The notes under the pieces were generated by a model. That model searched no databases and was not told where the DNA came from. It saw only the letters and a list, made by a program, of their open reading frames with translations. DNA of 53,667 nucleotides from a virus: positions 1 to 53,667 of the IMG/VR virus record IMGVR_UViG_3300031986_000023. One strand, written 5' to 3'. Positions 40,784 through 47,869 of this stretch are shown in pieces. Each line of letters opens with the position of its first letter. Positions within the stretch are counted from its first letter, which is position 1. A program made the translations under genes and the position numbers.

Positions 40784-41374
40784 ATGACGCCCGAGCAGAT
40801 TCGAAATGAGCTATCGGCTCGTAACATGTCGATCCGCGACCTCGCGGAAGCGACAGGCATTCCTGAAAATTATCTGACGAAGTCGCTCGGAAAGGCGGCG
40901 CGGCGCATACAGGTCTCTGAAATGGAGGCGATCATTAAAGTTCTGTCGCCCGACGACGACGAGGCGCCGCGGGTCCGCACCATTCCTCTACTTGGCAAGG
41001 TGCCTGCGGGAGGTTTTCGGCCTGCCGAGCAGCGCGGCGGGCGACGCCATGCGGTGTCCGATCCCTCTACGCCGTCAAACGCCTATGCGCTCACGGTTGA
41101 CGGCGATTCGATGGATTTGATCGTGCCGAATGGAACGACGATCGTAATCGACCCCGACGACAAGCGGCTTTGGCCGGGAAAACGCTATGTAATTCAAACG
41201 GAAAGTGGCGATACGACGTTCAAGGAATATCAGGAGTCGCCCGCACGCCTGGTTCCTTGCTCAAGCAATCCAGAGCACCGCGATATCATCCTTGGTGACG
41301 AGCCAATTCAGGTGCTCGGGAAGGTCTATTCGTACACGCTACGGGATGCGGATTTGCCGAGGCGTCTTTCATAA
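40784..41374 (+). CDS. Phage repressor, LexA/CI type (S24 peptidase)
   Basis: 196 residues. An N-terminal helix-turn-helix (MSIRDLAEATGIPENYLTKSL, about 15-36), a cleavage site VPAG (Ala75-Gly76) and an S24 peptidase domain with Ser109 in DGDSM and Lys147 in TTFKEY, spacing as in LexA. RecA-stimulated self-cleavage is therefore likely, so the prophage should be SOS inducible. AAGGGCGG precedes the ATG. The gene ends with an 89-nt antisense overlap with the next gene. Confidence 0.92.
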   Translation: MTPEQIRNELSARNMSIRDLAEATGIPENYLTKSLGKAARRIQVSEMEAIIKVLSPDDDEAPRVRTIPLLGKVPAGGFRPAEQRGGRRHAVSDPSTPSNAYALTVDGDSMDLIVPNGTTIVIDPDDKRLWPGKRYVIQTESGDTTFKEYQESPARLVPCSSNPEHRDIILGDEPIQVLGKVYSYTLRDADLPRRLS

Positions 41375-41546
41375 GCTGATTTTCGTGGATCCATTCAATG
41401 TCGGCAGGCACCGACACGAAGAACTTTCCCCACTCGTCATATTCCCCAAGGCCCAGATCGACGGCGTCCAGTTCGGCGCGTCTTTTCGTCGCTCGCCATG
41501 GCGCTTGCGGCCGCCCGAACACTGTCACGCGATAGAATAGCGACAC
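41286..41546 (-). CDS. Hypothetical protein of immunity region, 86 aa
   Basis: From a GTG at 41546 with GGGAGG just upstream. Sequence YRVTVFGRPQAPWRATKRRAELDAVDLGLGEYDEWGKFFVSVPADIEWI looks like a small recurrent sphingomonad phage protein. Its 3' part is antisense to the end of the repressor gene. It could be expressed from a promoter at 41577-41606 in lysogens. Function unknown. Confidence 0.65.
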   Translation of the reverse strand: MSLFYRVTVFGRPQAPWRATKRRAELDAVDLGLGEYDEWGKFFVSVPADIEWIHENQLMKDASANPHPVACTNRPSRAPELARHQG

Positions 41547-41576
41547 CAATCCTCCCTTTCGACTCGCGAAAGAACA

Positions 41577-41623
41577 AATGTAGAACGCTTGAACGCCGCA
41601 AGTCAATATCTGCGAATATCGCA
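41577..41623 (-). promoter_or_regulatory. Leftward promoter with upstream operator
   Basis: On the minus strand TTGACT (41606 to 41601), 18 bp, TACATT (41582 to 41577). The perfect palindrome TGCGAATATCGCA (41611-41623) lies directly upstream of -35. Repressor binding here would leave the promoter free and could even activate it, so this promoter may be on in the lysogen. Confidence 0.55.
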
Positions 41624-41632
41624 TTTTTCCTC

Positions 41633-41661
41633 TTGCATCTAATCTGCGATTGTCGCATATC
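41633..41661 (+). promoter_or_regulatory. Rightward early promoter with internal operator
   Basis: TTGCAT (41633-41638), 17-bp spacer, CATATC (41656-41661). The operator TGCGATTGTCGCA (41645-41657) lies between and over the -10. The 21 bases that end with the -10 are identical to those at the cro promoter on the other strand. Bound repressor would block RNA polymerase. Confidence 0.7.
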
Positions 41662-41726
41662 GTAATCCATCAGCCCCGAGGTGAGCCGCAAGCGCGGACC
41701 CGACGGGAACCCGATGGAGAACCGCC

Positions 41727-41906
41727 GTGGCCTTACACGACCTCGACCTTGTGAAATCGCACGCCGCGACCCGCGCTGCGATCGATGCTGCCAAGAGCAC
41801 GCACGAACCCCGCACCTGCGCTTGCGACACCTGCGTTCAGCAGCGTTGGGACGATGCCCGCGACGACGAGTTCGACGCGCGGTGGAACGCACGGGTGAAC
41901 CCGTGA
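41727..41906 (+). CDS. Small protein with CxCxxC, 59 aa
   Basis: GTG start with GGAGA 6 nt upstream. Product contains THEPRTCACDTCVQQRWDDARDDEFDARW; three cysteines suggest metal binding. First gene of the rightward operon, in a frame different from the longer reading here. The stop overlaps the next GTG (GTGA). Confidence 0.6.
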   Translation: MALHDLDLVKSHAATRAAIDAAKSTHEPRTCACDTCVQQRWDDARDDEFDARWNARVNP

Positions 41907-42091
41907 CCGGCGGTTTCAGCCAGTTCGCCCGCATTCTGGAATCTGTCCAGAAGGTCGAGACGCGACCCATCCGTGTCGATGCTCCGCTGATTGTGGACGC
42001 GACGCAGGATGCTTGGGAGGCCTTGATGGCCGTCAAGTATGGCAAGGGCTTTGAGGCGCGCGACTTTTCGTTCGCGGTAGTGTCGGCATGA
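41903..42091 (+). CDS. Hypothetical phage protein, 62 aa
   Basis: Begins MTGGFSQFARILESVQKVETRPI and contains AWEALMAVKYGKGFEARDFSF. GTG start overlaps previous stop; the end overlaps the next ATG. Unknown. Confidence 0.5.
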   Translation: MTGGFSQFARILESVQKVETRPIRVDAPLIVDATQDAWEALMAVKYGKGFEARDFSFAVVSA

Positions 42092-42291
42092 TCGACATTC
42101 ACGCCCACGCTCTGGAAGCCTTTAACCGGGCGACGCAAGAAAACGCCCTGCGCGAAATGCAGATCGCTCCCGCCGAGGAGTTGCAGGCGGACGACGAGCA
42201 GCCGGTCATTTCGATCCGGTTTGCGCTCGGACTGGCACTGCTGACAGTCGTGCTGATCGGCGCGCATATGGCTTGGGTCTCGACGCTGTGA
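42088..42291 (+). CDS. C-tail-anchored membrane protein, 67 aa
   Basis: Soluble acidic part of about 42 residues followed by one membrane helix (about 44-64, IRFALGLALLTVVLIGAHMAW). The topology suggests a tail-anchored inner membrane protein. Overlaps both neighbours. Role unknown. Confidence 0.55.
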   Translation: MIDIHAHALEAFNRATQENALREMQIAPAEELQADDEQPVISIRFALGLALLTVVLIGAHMAWVSTL

Positions 42292-42677
42292 CGCGCTCGG
42301 CTCGCCCTTATGCCGACGGCGCGGCGGTGGCGCGGACCTTTGAGGGGTTCGACACCGATGTCCCGGTCGCTGGCTTCTATCGCATGAAGCTGCGCAGCGG
42401 CGGCGTGCTGGTGGGAATCCGCGTCTGGTACGGCGCGCCGCTGGATCCGATCACTGGCGATGAAATGGACCGCGGCTGGCGTTGGCAAGCGCTGGCGAAC
42501 GGCGAGTCCATCGATCTTGAGCGCGTGTGGCCCGTCTGCGCCGCCGATCCAATCGACGAGCGGGAATACCAATACCTCACGCAGCGCCAGGCATGGGCGC
42601 GCGAGAATTCACCCGATCACCCGATCGCAAACCCCACTCGGCGCATCGATCCGATGACCGCCCCGCCACCGTTTTGA
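42288..42677 (+). CDS. Hypothetical phage protein, 129 aa
   Basis: GTG overlapping the upstream TGA. Beta-rich protein with PVAGFYRMKLRSGGVLVGIRVWYGAPLDPITGDEMDRGWRW, recognised only as a family recurrent in early phage operons. Function unknown. Confidence 0.65.
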   Translation: MTRSARPYADGAAVARTFEGFDTDVPVAGFYRMKLRSGGVLVGIRVWYGAPLDPITGDEMDRGWRWQALANGESIDLERVWPVCAADPIDEREYQYLTQRQAWARENSPDHPIANPTRRIDPMTAPPPF

Positions 42678-42690
42678 CAGGAGACCCGAA

Positions 42691-43524
42691 ATGGCAATTG
42701 TACAGCGACTGAAACCGCAGCCCGAAATGGAAGCGAACCCGCGCGCGGTTATCGGCGCGAACAATCCGCCCTTGGAAGAGCAGATCACCATCGATCTGGC
42801 CGAGGCGCTGGAAATCGAAGGCATCACCAAGCGCATCGCAGATTTGCTCGCCAGCGCCGGGCGCGCGCCGACGGTCATCACCGACGCGGACATGGCTGGC
42901 AGCTATGCCGACCTGATCAAGCAGATGGTCGCGGCTGGCAAGGCGGTCGAGGCGCAGCGTGAAATCCTGAACCGCCCGCTGCTCAATGCGCAGCGCGCGC
43001 TCAAAGGTCGTGCCGATGCGATTGTCGAGCCGCTGCAGTCGGCGGAAGCGACGGCGCGCGCGCGGATCAAGCAGTTCGATGACGCAGAGCGCGAGAAAGA
43101 GCGCCAGCGCCAGATCGAAGCGCAGCGCGTTGCCGATGCTGAACGCCAGCGGCTGCAGGCCATTGCCGACGCAGAGGCCGCGCGAGAGCGTCAGCGGCTG
43201 CAGGCGATCGAGGATGCCCGCGCCGCCGCCGAAGCGCGTGAGGCCGTCGCAGTAGAGGTCGAGGCGCCCATCGTGGAAGTCGCACCCGAACCTGTCGCGG
43301 AAGTCGAGGCGCCCGTCGTGCGCGGCGATTACGGCGCCAAGGTCGTCCGCACCACCAATTGGAAGCACCGCATCGTCAGCGTTCGCCAGCTGCCCGACAG
43401 CATCTTGAAACACGCCAAGGTCGTCGAGGCGATCGACAAGGTGATTGCGGCGCAAGTTCGCGGCGGGACGCGCGAACTCAAGGGCTGCGAAATCTTCCCG
43501 GAAACCGGGACCACGATCCGATGA
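42691..43524 (+). CDS. Coiled-coil phage protein with GANNPP start, 277 aa
   Basis: CAGGAG precedes the ATG. N-terminal VIGANNPPLEEQI, a helical segment, then a long charged coiled coil (about 125-190, EREKERQRQIEAQRVADAERQRL) and a C-terminal domain (NWKHRIVSVRQLP, LKGCEIFPETGTTIR). The family accompanies RecT/Bet and exonuclease genes; a scaffold or DNA end-processing role is possible, unproven. Confidence 0.7.
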   Translation: MAIVQRLKPQPEMEANPRAVIGANNPPLEEQITIDLAEALEIEGITKRIADLLASAGRAPTVITDADMAGSYADLIKQMVAAGKAVEAQREILNRPLLNAQRALKGRADAIVEPLQSAEATARARIKQFDDAEREKERQRQIEAQRVADAERQRLQAIADAEAARERQRLQAIEDARAAAEAREAVAVEVEAPIVEVAPEPVAEVEAPVVRGDYGAKVVRTTNWKHRIVSVRQLPDSILKHAKVVEAIDKVIAAQVRGGTRELKGCEIFPETGTTIR

Positions 43525-43880
43525 TCCGTGACATCGAAACCGCGTGCGAAGCCCTCGCCGATGCCTTGTGGTGGTTCAAGGGCTTTGCAGCCGCGCGCCC
43601 CGCATCGATCGACGAAGGCGCGGGCGAGCATCTCAATCTTGAACGCAAGATCGGTGAAGTCCGCCATTTCCTGAACAGCGTCAATCGGGCGAGCATTCGG
43701 CGGCTCGGCGAAGAAACAGCGATCGTCCTGTCTTTCGCTGAGTTCGAGCGCCTGGTCGACGCCGTCCGCATCCCGCGGATCGCCGAAACGACGATGGCAA
43801 TCCAGACGATCGAGAAGGTTCTGGCCGAATACCGGGCCGAGGACGCAGCCTTTCGCAACGCCGAACACCTTCCGTTTTGA
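43521..43880 (+). CDS. Hypothetical phage protein, 119 aa
   Basis: From ATG 43521 overlapping the upstream stop. Mostly helical (ETACEALADALWWFKGFAAAR; TMAIQTIEKVLAEYRAEDAAF). No family recognised. Confidence 0.6.
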   Translation: MIRDIETACEALADALWWFKGFAAARPASIDEGAGEHLNLERKIGEVRHFLNSVNRASIRRLGEETAIVLSFAEFERLVDAVRIPRIAETTMAIQTIEKVLAEYRAEDAAFRNAEHLPF

Positions 43881-43890
43881 GGAGCAAAAC

Positions 43891-44160
43891 ATGACCCGCC
43901 AATTCATCGCCTGCACTTTCCGCCCCGGCGACGCGCGCGCCTACACCTATGCCTACGACGGCGACGAACCCCTTTCCGTCGGTGACGTCGTACTTGTCGC
44001 CGGGCGCAATGGCGAGGGGACGAAGAAGGTTCACGTCGCCGTGCTCGGCGTACCCGAGCCCACCGATTTCGAAGCGAAGCCCATCCTCGAAAAGTTCGTG
44101 CCGACGGAAAAGCCCGACCTGATGGCCGAGGGCGAGCCCGCCAGCAAAATGCCCTTCTGA
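43891..44160 (+). CDS. Hypothetical phage protein, 89 aa
   Basis: GAGGAG before the ATG. Small beta-barrel-like sequence RQFIACTFRPGDARAYTYAYDGDEPLSVGDVVLVAGRNGEG, immediately upstream of the RecT/Bet gene. ssDNA-related role possible by position only. Confidence 0.6.
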   Translation: MTRQFIACTFRPGDARAYTYAYDGDEPLSVGDVVLVAGRNGEGTKKVHVAVLGVPEPTDFEAKPILEKFVPTEKPDLMAEGEPASKMPF

Positions 44161-44171
44161 AAGGATTGAAT

Positions 44172-45089
44172 ATGAACACCGCCCGCAGCCGCGCCGTCGC
44201 GACGCAAGAATCCAGCATCGATCGCAATATCGCCCATATCGAGGAAGCGAAACAGCGCCCGACCGCAATCCAGGCGATGGCGCAGCGCCTCAACCTGTCC
44301 CCGGCGAAGTTGCAGGAAACCCTGCGCGCAACCGTTTTCAAGGGCGCCAACGACGCGGAATTTGCGGCGCTTATCGTCGTCGCGAACGAATATAAGCTCA
44401 ACCCTCTCACCAAGGAAATCTATGCCTTCGCGGCAAAGGGCGGCGGCATTGTCCCGCTGGTCTCGATCGACGGCTGGGTGCGGATCATGAATGAGCACCC
44501 GCAATTCGATGGCATCGAATTCGAGGACATCGTCGACGACAAGGGCAAGGTCTATGCGATCGAGAGCACGATCTGGCGCCGCGACCGCAGTCGCCCGATC
44601 AAGGTCGTCGAGTATCTGGACGAATGCAAGCGCAACACCGATCCGTGGAACAAATCACCGAACCGGATGCTGCGCCACCGTTCGCTGATCCAGGGGGCGC
44701 GATACGCTTTCGGTTTCTCGGGCATCTATGCCGACGACGAAATCGAATATCAGATGATCGGCGACCCGGTCGAGGCCCGCAACATCACCCCGCCAACGCG
44801 CGCGGAGTTTATCGACCACGATCCCGACACCGGCGAGATCATCGATCATCAGGAAGGCCGCACCGACGAGCAGCATGGCGACCAGCACGACGGCACCGAG
44901 GAATCGGAGCCTGCGCCCTATGCCGCAACCGTCACGGACTTGCTCGATCGAATCGCGGCCGCCGGAACTGTCATCGACGCAAAGGCAGTCGAAAAGGACT
45001 GGCGCGGCCATATGGAAGCGCTGCCCGACGCGGAAAATGAGCGTATCGAAGCCGCGCTGAACACGCGCATCGAGCAGCTCAAGGGCTGA
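44172..45089 (+). CDS. RecT/Bet-family single-strand annealing protein
   Basis: 305 residues. KLNPLTKEIYAFAAKGGGIVPLVSIDGWVRIMNEHPQFDGIEFE is the RecT-family signature (phage recombination protein Bet). Later KSPNRMLRHRSLIQGARYAFGFSGIY completes the conserved core. The C-terminal 80 residues are acidic and variable. Would anneal complementary single strands during recombination; no lambda-Exo-type nuclease was seen next to it. Start at 44172 after AAGGA. Confidence 0.92.
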   Translation: MNTARSRAVATQESSIDRNIAHIEEAKQRPTAIQAMAQRLNLSPAKLQETLRATVFKGANDAEFAALIVVANEYKLNPLTKEIYAFAAKGGGIVPLVSIDGWVRIMNEHPQFDGIEFEDIVDDKGKVYAIESTIWRRDRSRPIKVVEYLDECKRNTDPWNKSPNRMLRHRSLIQGARYAFGFSGIYADDEIEYQMIGDPVEARNITPPTRAEFIDHDPDTGEIIDHQEGRTDEQHGDQHDGTEESEPAPYAATVTDLLDRIAAAGTVIDAKAVEKDWRGHMEALPDAENERIEAALNTRIEQLKG

Positions 45090-45093
45090 TAGG

Positions 45094-45438
45094 ATGGGCG
45101 CGCAGGTCAACCATAAACGCATGCGGCCAAAGGCGGGCGCTGATCCGACTGCTGCAGAACAGCGGCATATGGATCGCGTCGCTGCCCTCGGCTGCCTGAT
45201 TAGCGGTCGACCGGCGACGCTTCACCACGTCACTGCCTACTCCGATCGAATGGGCCGCTTTGCCCGATCGCATCGGCTGATCGTGCCGCTGGCGCCTGAA
45301 TATCATCATATCCAGCACGGCCCGCTTTCGGTCGAGGCGCTCAATCACCGCGGATTCTTCCGGGAGCATGGCGTCGACCTTTACGGCGAGGCGCGCCGGC
45401 TTGAGGCCGAGAGCGTCCAGATGGGAATTTTGCCATGA
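45094..45438 (+). CDS. P1 Ref-like recombination nuclease, 114 aa
   Basis: AAEQRHMDRVAALGCLISGRPATLHHVTA and RLIVPLAPEYHHIQHG, FFREHG resemble phage P1 Ref (an HNH-superfamily, RecA-dependent nuclease) and its relatives in lambdoid phages. Histidine pairs HH at two positions fit metal binding. Close behind RecT, which supports a recombination role. Confidence 0.75.
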   Translation: MGAQVNHKRMRPKAGADPTAAEQRHMDRVAALGCLISGRPATLHHVTAYSDRMGRFARSHRLIVPLAPEYHHIQHGPLSVEALNHRGFFREHGVDLYGEARRLEAESVQMGILP

Positions 45439-45845
45439 AGGGCCATGCTCTCTTTCGCCGCGTCGGCCTGGCACTCGCCCCCGTCACCCGCGACGCACGT
45501 GAGCTTCTGGCGGCCATGAAAGATGGGTCGACGCTGATCGTCGAGGTTTGGTCGCCCCGCAATATGCAGCAACACCGGAAATTTTTCGCGATCCTCAACA
45601 ACGTCGTCGAGGCAACCGGACGCTGGACATCAACCGAGCATCTGCGCCGCGACATTCTGATCAGCCTCCACCGGTACGACGAACACGTCAACGAGTTCAC
45701 CGGCGAGATCGTCAAGGTGCCGCATTCGATGGCTGTCGCTTCGATGCCGCGCGAGGATTTCGAACGCCTCTACGCCGAGACAATCACCCTTCTGACAGAA
45801 GCGCTTGGGGCAGATCCCGAGATGCTTTTGCAGGAGGCCGCATAG
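45435..45845 (+). CDS. DUF1367 family phage protein
   Basis: PRNMQQHRKFFAILNNVVEATGRW, LRRDILISLHRYDE and TGEIVKVPHSMAVASMPREDFERLY are typical of DUF1367, commonly found in recombination modules. Function unknown; Nin-region-like. Confidence 0.8.
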   Translation: MKGHALFRRVGLALAPVTRDARELLAAMKDGSTLIVEVWSPRNMQQHRKFFAILNNVVEATGRWTSTEHLRRDILISLHRYDEHVNEFTGEIVKVPHSMAVASMPREDFERLYAETITLLTEALGADPEMLLQEAA

Positions 45846-45862
45846 CAATCACCCACCAGGGA

Positions 45863-45890
45863 ACGGGGCGCGGCCAATAACCCGCCCCGT
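45863..45890. terminator. 8-bp GC-rich hairpin
   Basis: ACGGGGCG pairs perfectly with CGCCCCGT across a 12-nt loop in the only untranslated gap of this part of the rightward operon. CAGTTTC follows, without a real T-run, so termination would be partial. Confidence 0.45.
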
Positions 45891-45911
45891 CAGTTTCAAA
45901 GGAGAATGACG

Positions 45912-46136
45912 ATGGGATTCTTTTCACGACTAGGCCTGATCAGTCAGGTGCAGCCCGCCGAACCCGCGGTTGATTGGGAGGCGAAGTATAAGGCCGCGAT
46001 CACCGATCTCGCCGCCGCATCCGAAGAAATCACCCGCCTCAAACCGCTCGCCGAAGCAACGGAACGCCGCCGGCAGAATGAAGCCAACCGCGTCCGTCCG
46101 TCTCGCGCCAAAGCCCCCACGAAAGGTCCAAAATAA
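45912..46136 (+). CDS. Hypothetical protein, 74 aa
   Basis: AGGAG lies 7 nt before ATG 45912, better than the ATG at 45906. N-terminal MGFFSRLGLI then a charged helix (AAITDLAAASEEITRLKPLAEAT) and a basic tail. Could bind nucleic acid or a membrane; unknown. Confidence 0.5.
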   Translation: MGFFSRLGLISQVQPAEPAVDWEAKYKAAITDLAAASEEITRLKPLAEATERRRQNEANRVRPSRAKAPTKGPK

Positions 46137-46879
46137 TGGAAACGCTCGCTCAAATCATCGACCGCTGGAACTCTGGCGAAGGCAAGCCCTACAAAGGCTC
46201 GCTGATCGACTACGGCGCATATGAAGCTGATAAAGACAGCATCGGTTGCATGTGTGCGCAGGGGCAGGTGCTTCACCTGCTCGGCGGATGGGAGCCGGAA
46301 CGCCTTCGCAAAACCGAACAGGTCAAGGCCGACGAAGCGACGGCGAAACTTCTCAACATCAGCGTTGCCCACGCGATCCTGCTTCGGAATACCAATGACA
46401 GCATCGACGGTGCGCCCGCAATCGTCCTGACCAATCCTGAAAAGGTACTCGGCGACCAAGCGCATATCGTGCTGGCCTTCTGGCTGCATATGGACCGGAT
46501 GACGGCGAAAGAATGGGACGCCGCATGGGCCGCCGCATGGGCCGCCGCAGGGGCCGCCGCATGGGACGCCGCATGGGACGCCGCATGGGCCGCCGCATGG
46601 GCCGCCGCAGGGGCCGCCGCATGGGACGCCGCATGGGACGCCGCATGGGCCGCCGCATGGGACGCCGCACGGGCCGCCGCACGGGCCGCCGCATGGGACG
46701 CCGCATGGGCCGCCGCATGGGCTTGCTCCGAAATCCAAGGCACCCACCTTCTGCGCGAACAGGGCAAGCCGTTTTACTTCCTGCCGTTCTTTGGTTTCGC
46801 CAACCCCGAGGAGATCCCTGCGCTGCCCGCTGATTATGGTGCCCCCACGAAGGCTGTCGCGGCGAAGGGGAGGAAGTGA
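46136..46879 (+). CDS. Trp/Ala tetrad-repeat phage protein, 247 aa
   Basis: N-terminal domain (1-125) ends with NDSIDGAPAIVLTNPEKVLGDQAHIVLAFWLHMDRMTA, a family that recurs in phages. Residues 128-195 are 17 tetrads of the type A-A-W-D or A-A-W-A, giving tryptophan at every fourth position on a long helix. A C-terminal domain with KPFYFLPFFGFANPEEIPALP follows. Function unknown; repeat numbers likely vary between strains. Confidence 0.75.
   Translation: METLAQIIDRWNSGEGKPYKGSLIDYGAYEADKDSIGCMCAQGQVLHLLGGWEPERLRKTEQVKADEATAKLLNISVAHAILLRNTNDSIDGAPAIVLTNPEKVLGDQAHIVLAFWLHMDRMTAKEWDAAWAAAWAAAGAAAWDAAWDAAWAAAWAAAGAAAWDAAWDAAWAAAWDAARAAARAAAWDAAWAAAWACSEIQGTHLLREQGKPFYFLPFFGFANPEEIPALPADYGAPTKAVAAKGRK
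46517..46720 (+). repeat. 17 tandem 12-bp units
   Basis: Seventeen exact-length units of G(A/C)CGCCGCA(T/G/C)GG cover 204 bp. Units 2-6 and 7-11 form a 60-bp perfect duplication, so the array has grown recently by slippage or unequal exchange. Confidence 0.95.
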
Positions 46880-47118
46880 TGGGCGCCCGTATGCAGCCCC
46901 TCATCGACGAGGAAGCGGTGAGCATCGCCGCGCGCATCCGCCACACCGCCAATGGCGATTGGCTGACCCGATACGATCCCGGCGACGAAGAACACATGCC
47001 CGCAGCAATGCACATGACCTTCCTGCGCATGGGTATCATCACCCCCGATGGCGACCCGCGCGGCGGCTACATGTTGTCCGCTTTGGGCCTCGCGATAGTC
47101 GAAGAATTGCGCGCATGA
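46879..47118 (+). CDS. Hypothetical phage protein, 79 aa
   Basis: Start at ATG 46879 (GTG at 46876 also possible) after GGGGAGGA. Sequence EAVSIAARIRHTANGDWLTRYDPGD and PDGDPRGGYMLSALGLAIVEEL suggests a small winged-helix-like fold; unproven. Confidence 0.55.
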   Translation: MGARMQPLIDEEAVSIAARIRHTANGDWLTRYDPGDEEHMPAAMHMTFLRMGIITPDGDPRGGYMLSALGLAIVEELRA

Positions 47119-47156
47119 CCCCCGCCCCCGGCCACACAAACATGAATGGAGATTGA
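47115..47156 (+). CDS. 13-codon coupling mini-ORF
   Basis: ATG overlaps the upstream stop (ATGA) and opens 13 codons ending 3 nt before the ATG of the cupin gene, with GGAGATTG in between. It may only carry ribosomes across the gap. Confidence 0.2.
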   Translation: MTPAPGHTNMNGD

Positions 47157-47159
47157 GCG

Positions 47160-47648
47160 ATGGGAGTTTCTTATACCGCCTCGCTGGAAGACATGCAGGC
47201 ATGGGCTCGCGGCATCATGCAGGTGCGCCAGCCTGATTTCGTCATCGGCGACAATTACATCAAACGCTGGTGGGTGGTCCCGCGCAACGAGATGTCTAAC
47301 GTCTATCTGCATTGGATGACCGGCGACGATGACGACCGCGCGCTGCACGACCACCCTTGGCAGAACACCAGCGTCATCCTCGCGGGCGGCTATATTGAAA
47401 TCACGCCCGCCGGTTCGTTCGAACGCAACCCCGGCGATGTCGTAAAGCGCGAGGCCGCCGATTCTCACCGGCTCGTGCTGCACCGTGACGACGCGGGCAA
47501 TCCGATCCCGGCGCTGACTTTGTTCGCGACCGGACAATGGGAGCGCGACTGGGGCTTTCATTGCCCGAACGGCTGGGTGCCATGGCGCGAGTTTGTTGAC
47601 GAACGCGACACCGGCCAAGTCGGGCGCGGCTGTGGTGAACACGCATGA
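47160..47648 (+). CDS. Cupin-fold phage protein
   Basis: 162 residues. HDHPWQNTSVILAGGYIEITPAG, RNPGDVVKREAADSHRLVLH and TLFATGQWERDWGFHCPNGWVPWREF form a cupin barrel with HxH and a later His as possible metal ligands. Small cupins of this type are found in many phages; substrate unknown. Confidence 0.75.
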   Translation: MGVSYTASLEDMQAWARGIMQVRQPDFVIGDNYIKRWWVVPRNEMSNVYLHWMTGDDDDRALHDHPWQNTSVILAGGYIEITPAGSFERNPGDVVKREAADSHRLVLHRDDAGNPIPALTLFATGQWERDWGFHCPNGWVPWREFVDERDTGQVGRGCGEHA

Positions 47649-47869
47649 CCCACCACCCCGACCCATCGCCCTGCGTCGAGCATGTTTTCGGCAACGTCCT
47701 GCACAGAGAGTTCCCGATGCATATCGCGAAAATCCGCGAATGGAAGCGGCGCAATACCGGCGTGTCTGGTGAAGGCGCCACCGTCCCCCACGATCCGGCG
47801 AAGTACCACGCCAAGCGCAGTCGTTCGGCGCGGAAGGGGTTTGTTGAGCGGCGGGAGATGGTGGGGTGA
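47645..47869 (+). CDS. Hypothetical phage protein, 74 aa
   Basis: ATG overlaps the cupin stop. Basic C-terminal half (PAKYHAKRSRSARKGFVERREM), several His residues. Stop overlaps the methyltransferase GTG. Not recognised. Confidence 0.5.
   Translation: MTHHPDPSPCVEHVFGNVLHREFPMHIAKIREWKRRNTGVSGEGATVPHDPAKYHAKRSRSARKGFVERREMVG

Noticed and set aside
42577-43455. 292-codon minus-strand open frame
   Set aside because: Complement of the coiled-coil gene at 42691, which has a good ribosome binding site.
46513-46833. Plus-strand frame with repeated MGRR units
   Set aside because: An alternative frame of the 12-bp array; the Trp/Ala frame has flanking conserved domains and this one does not.
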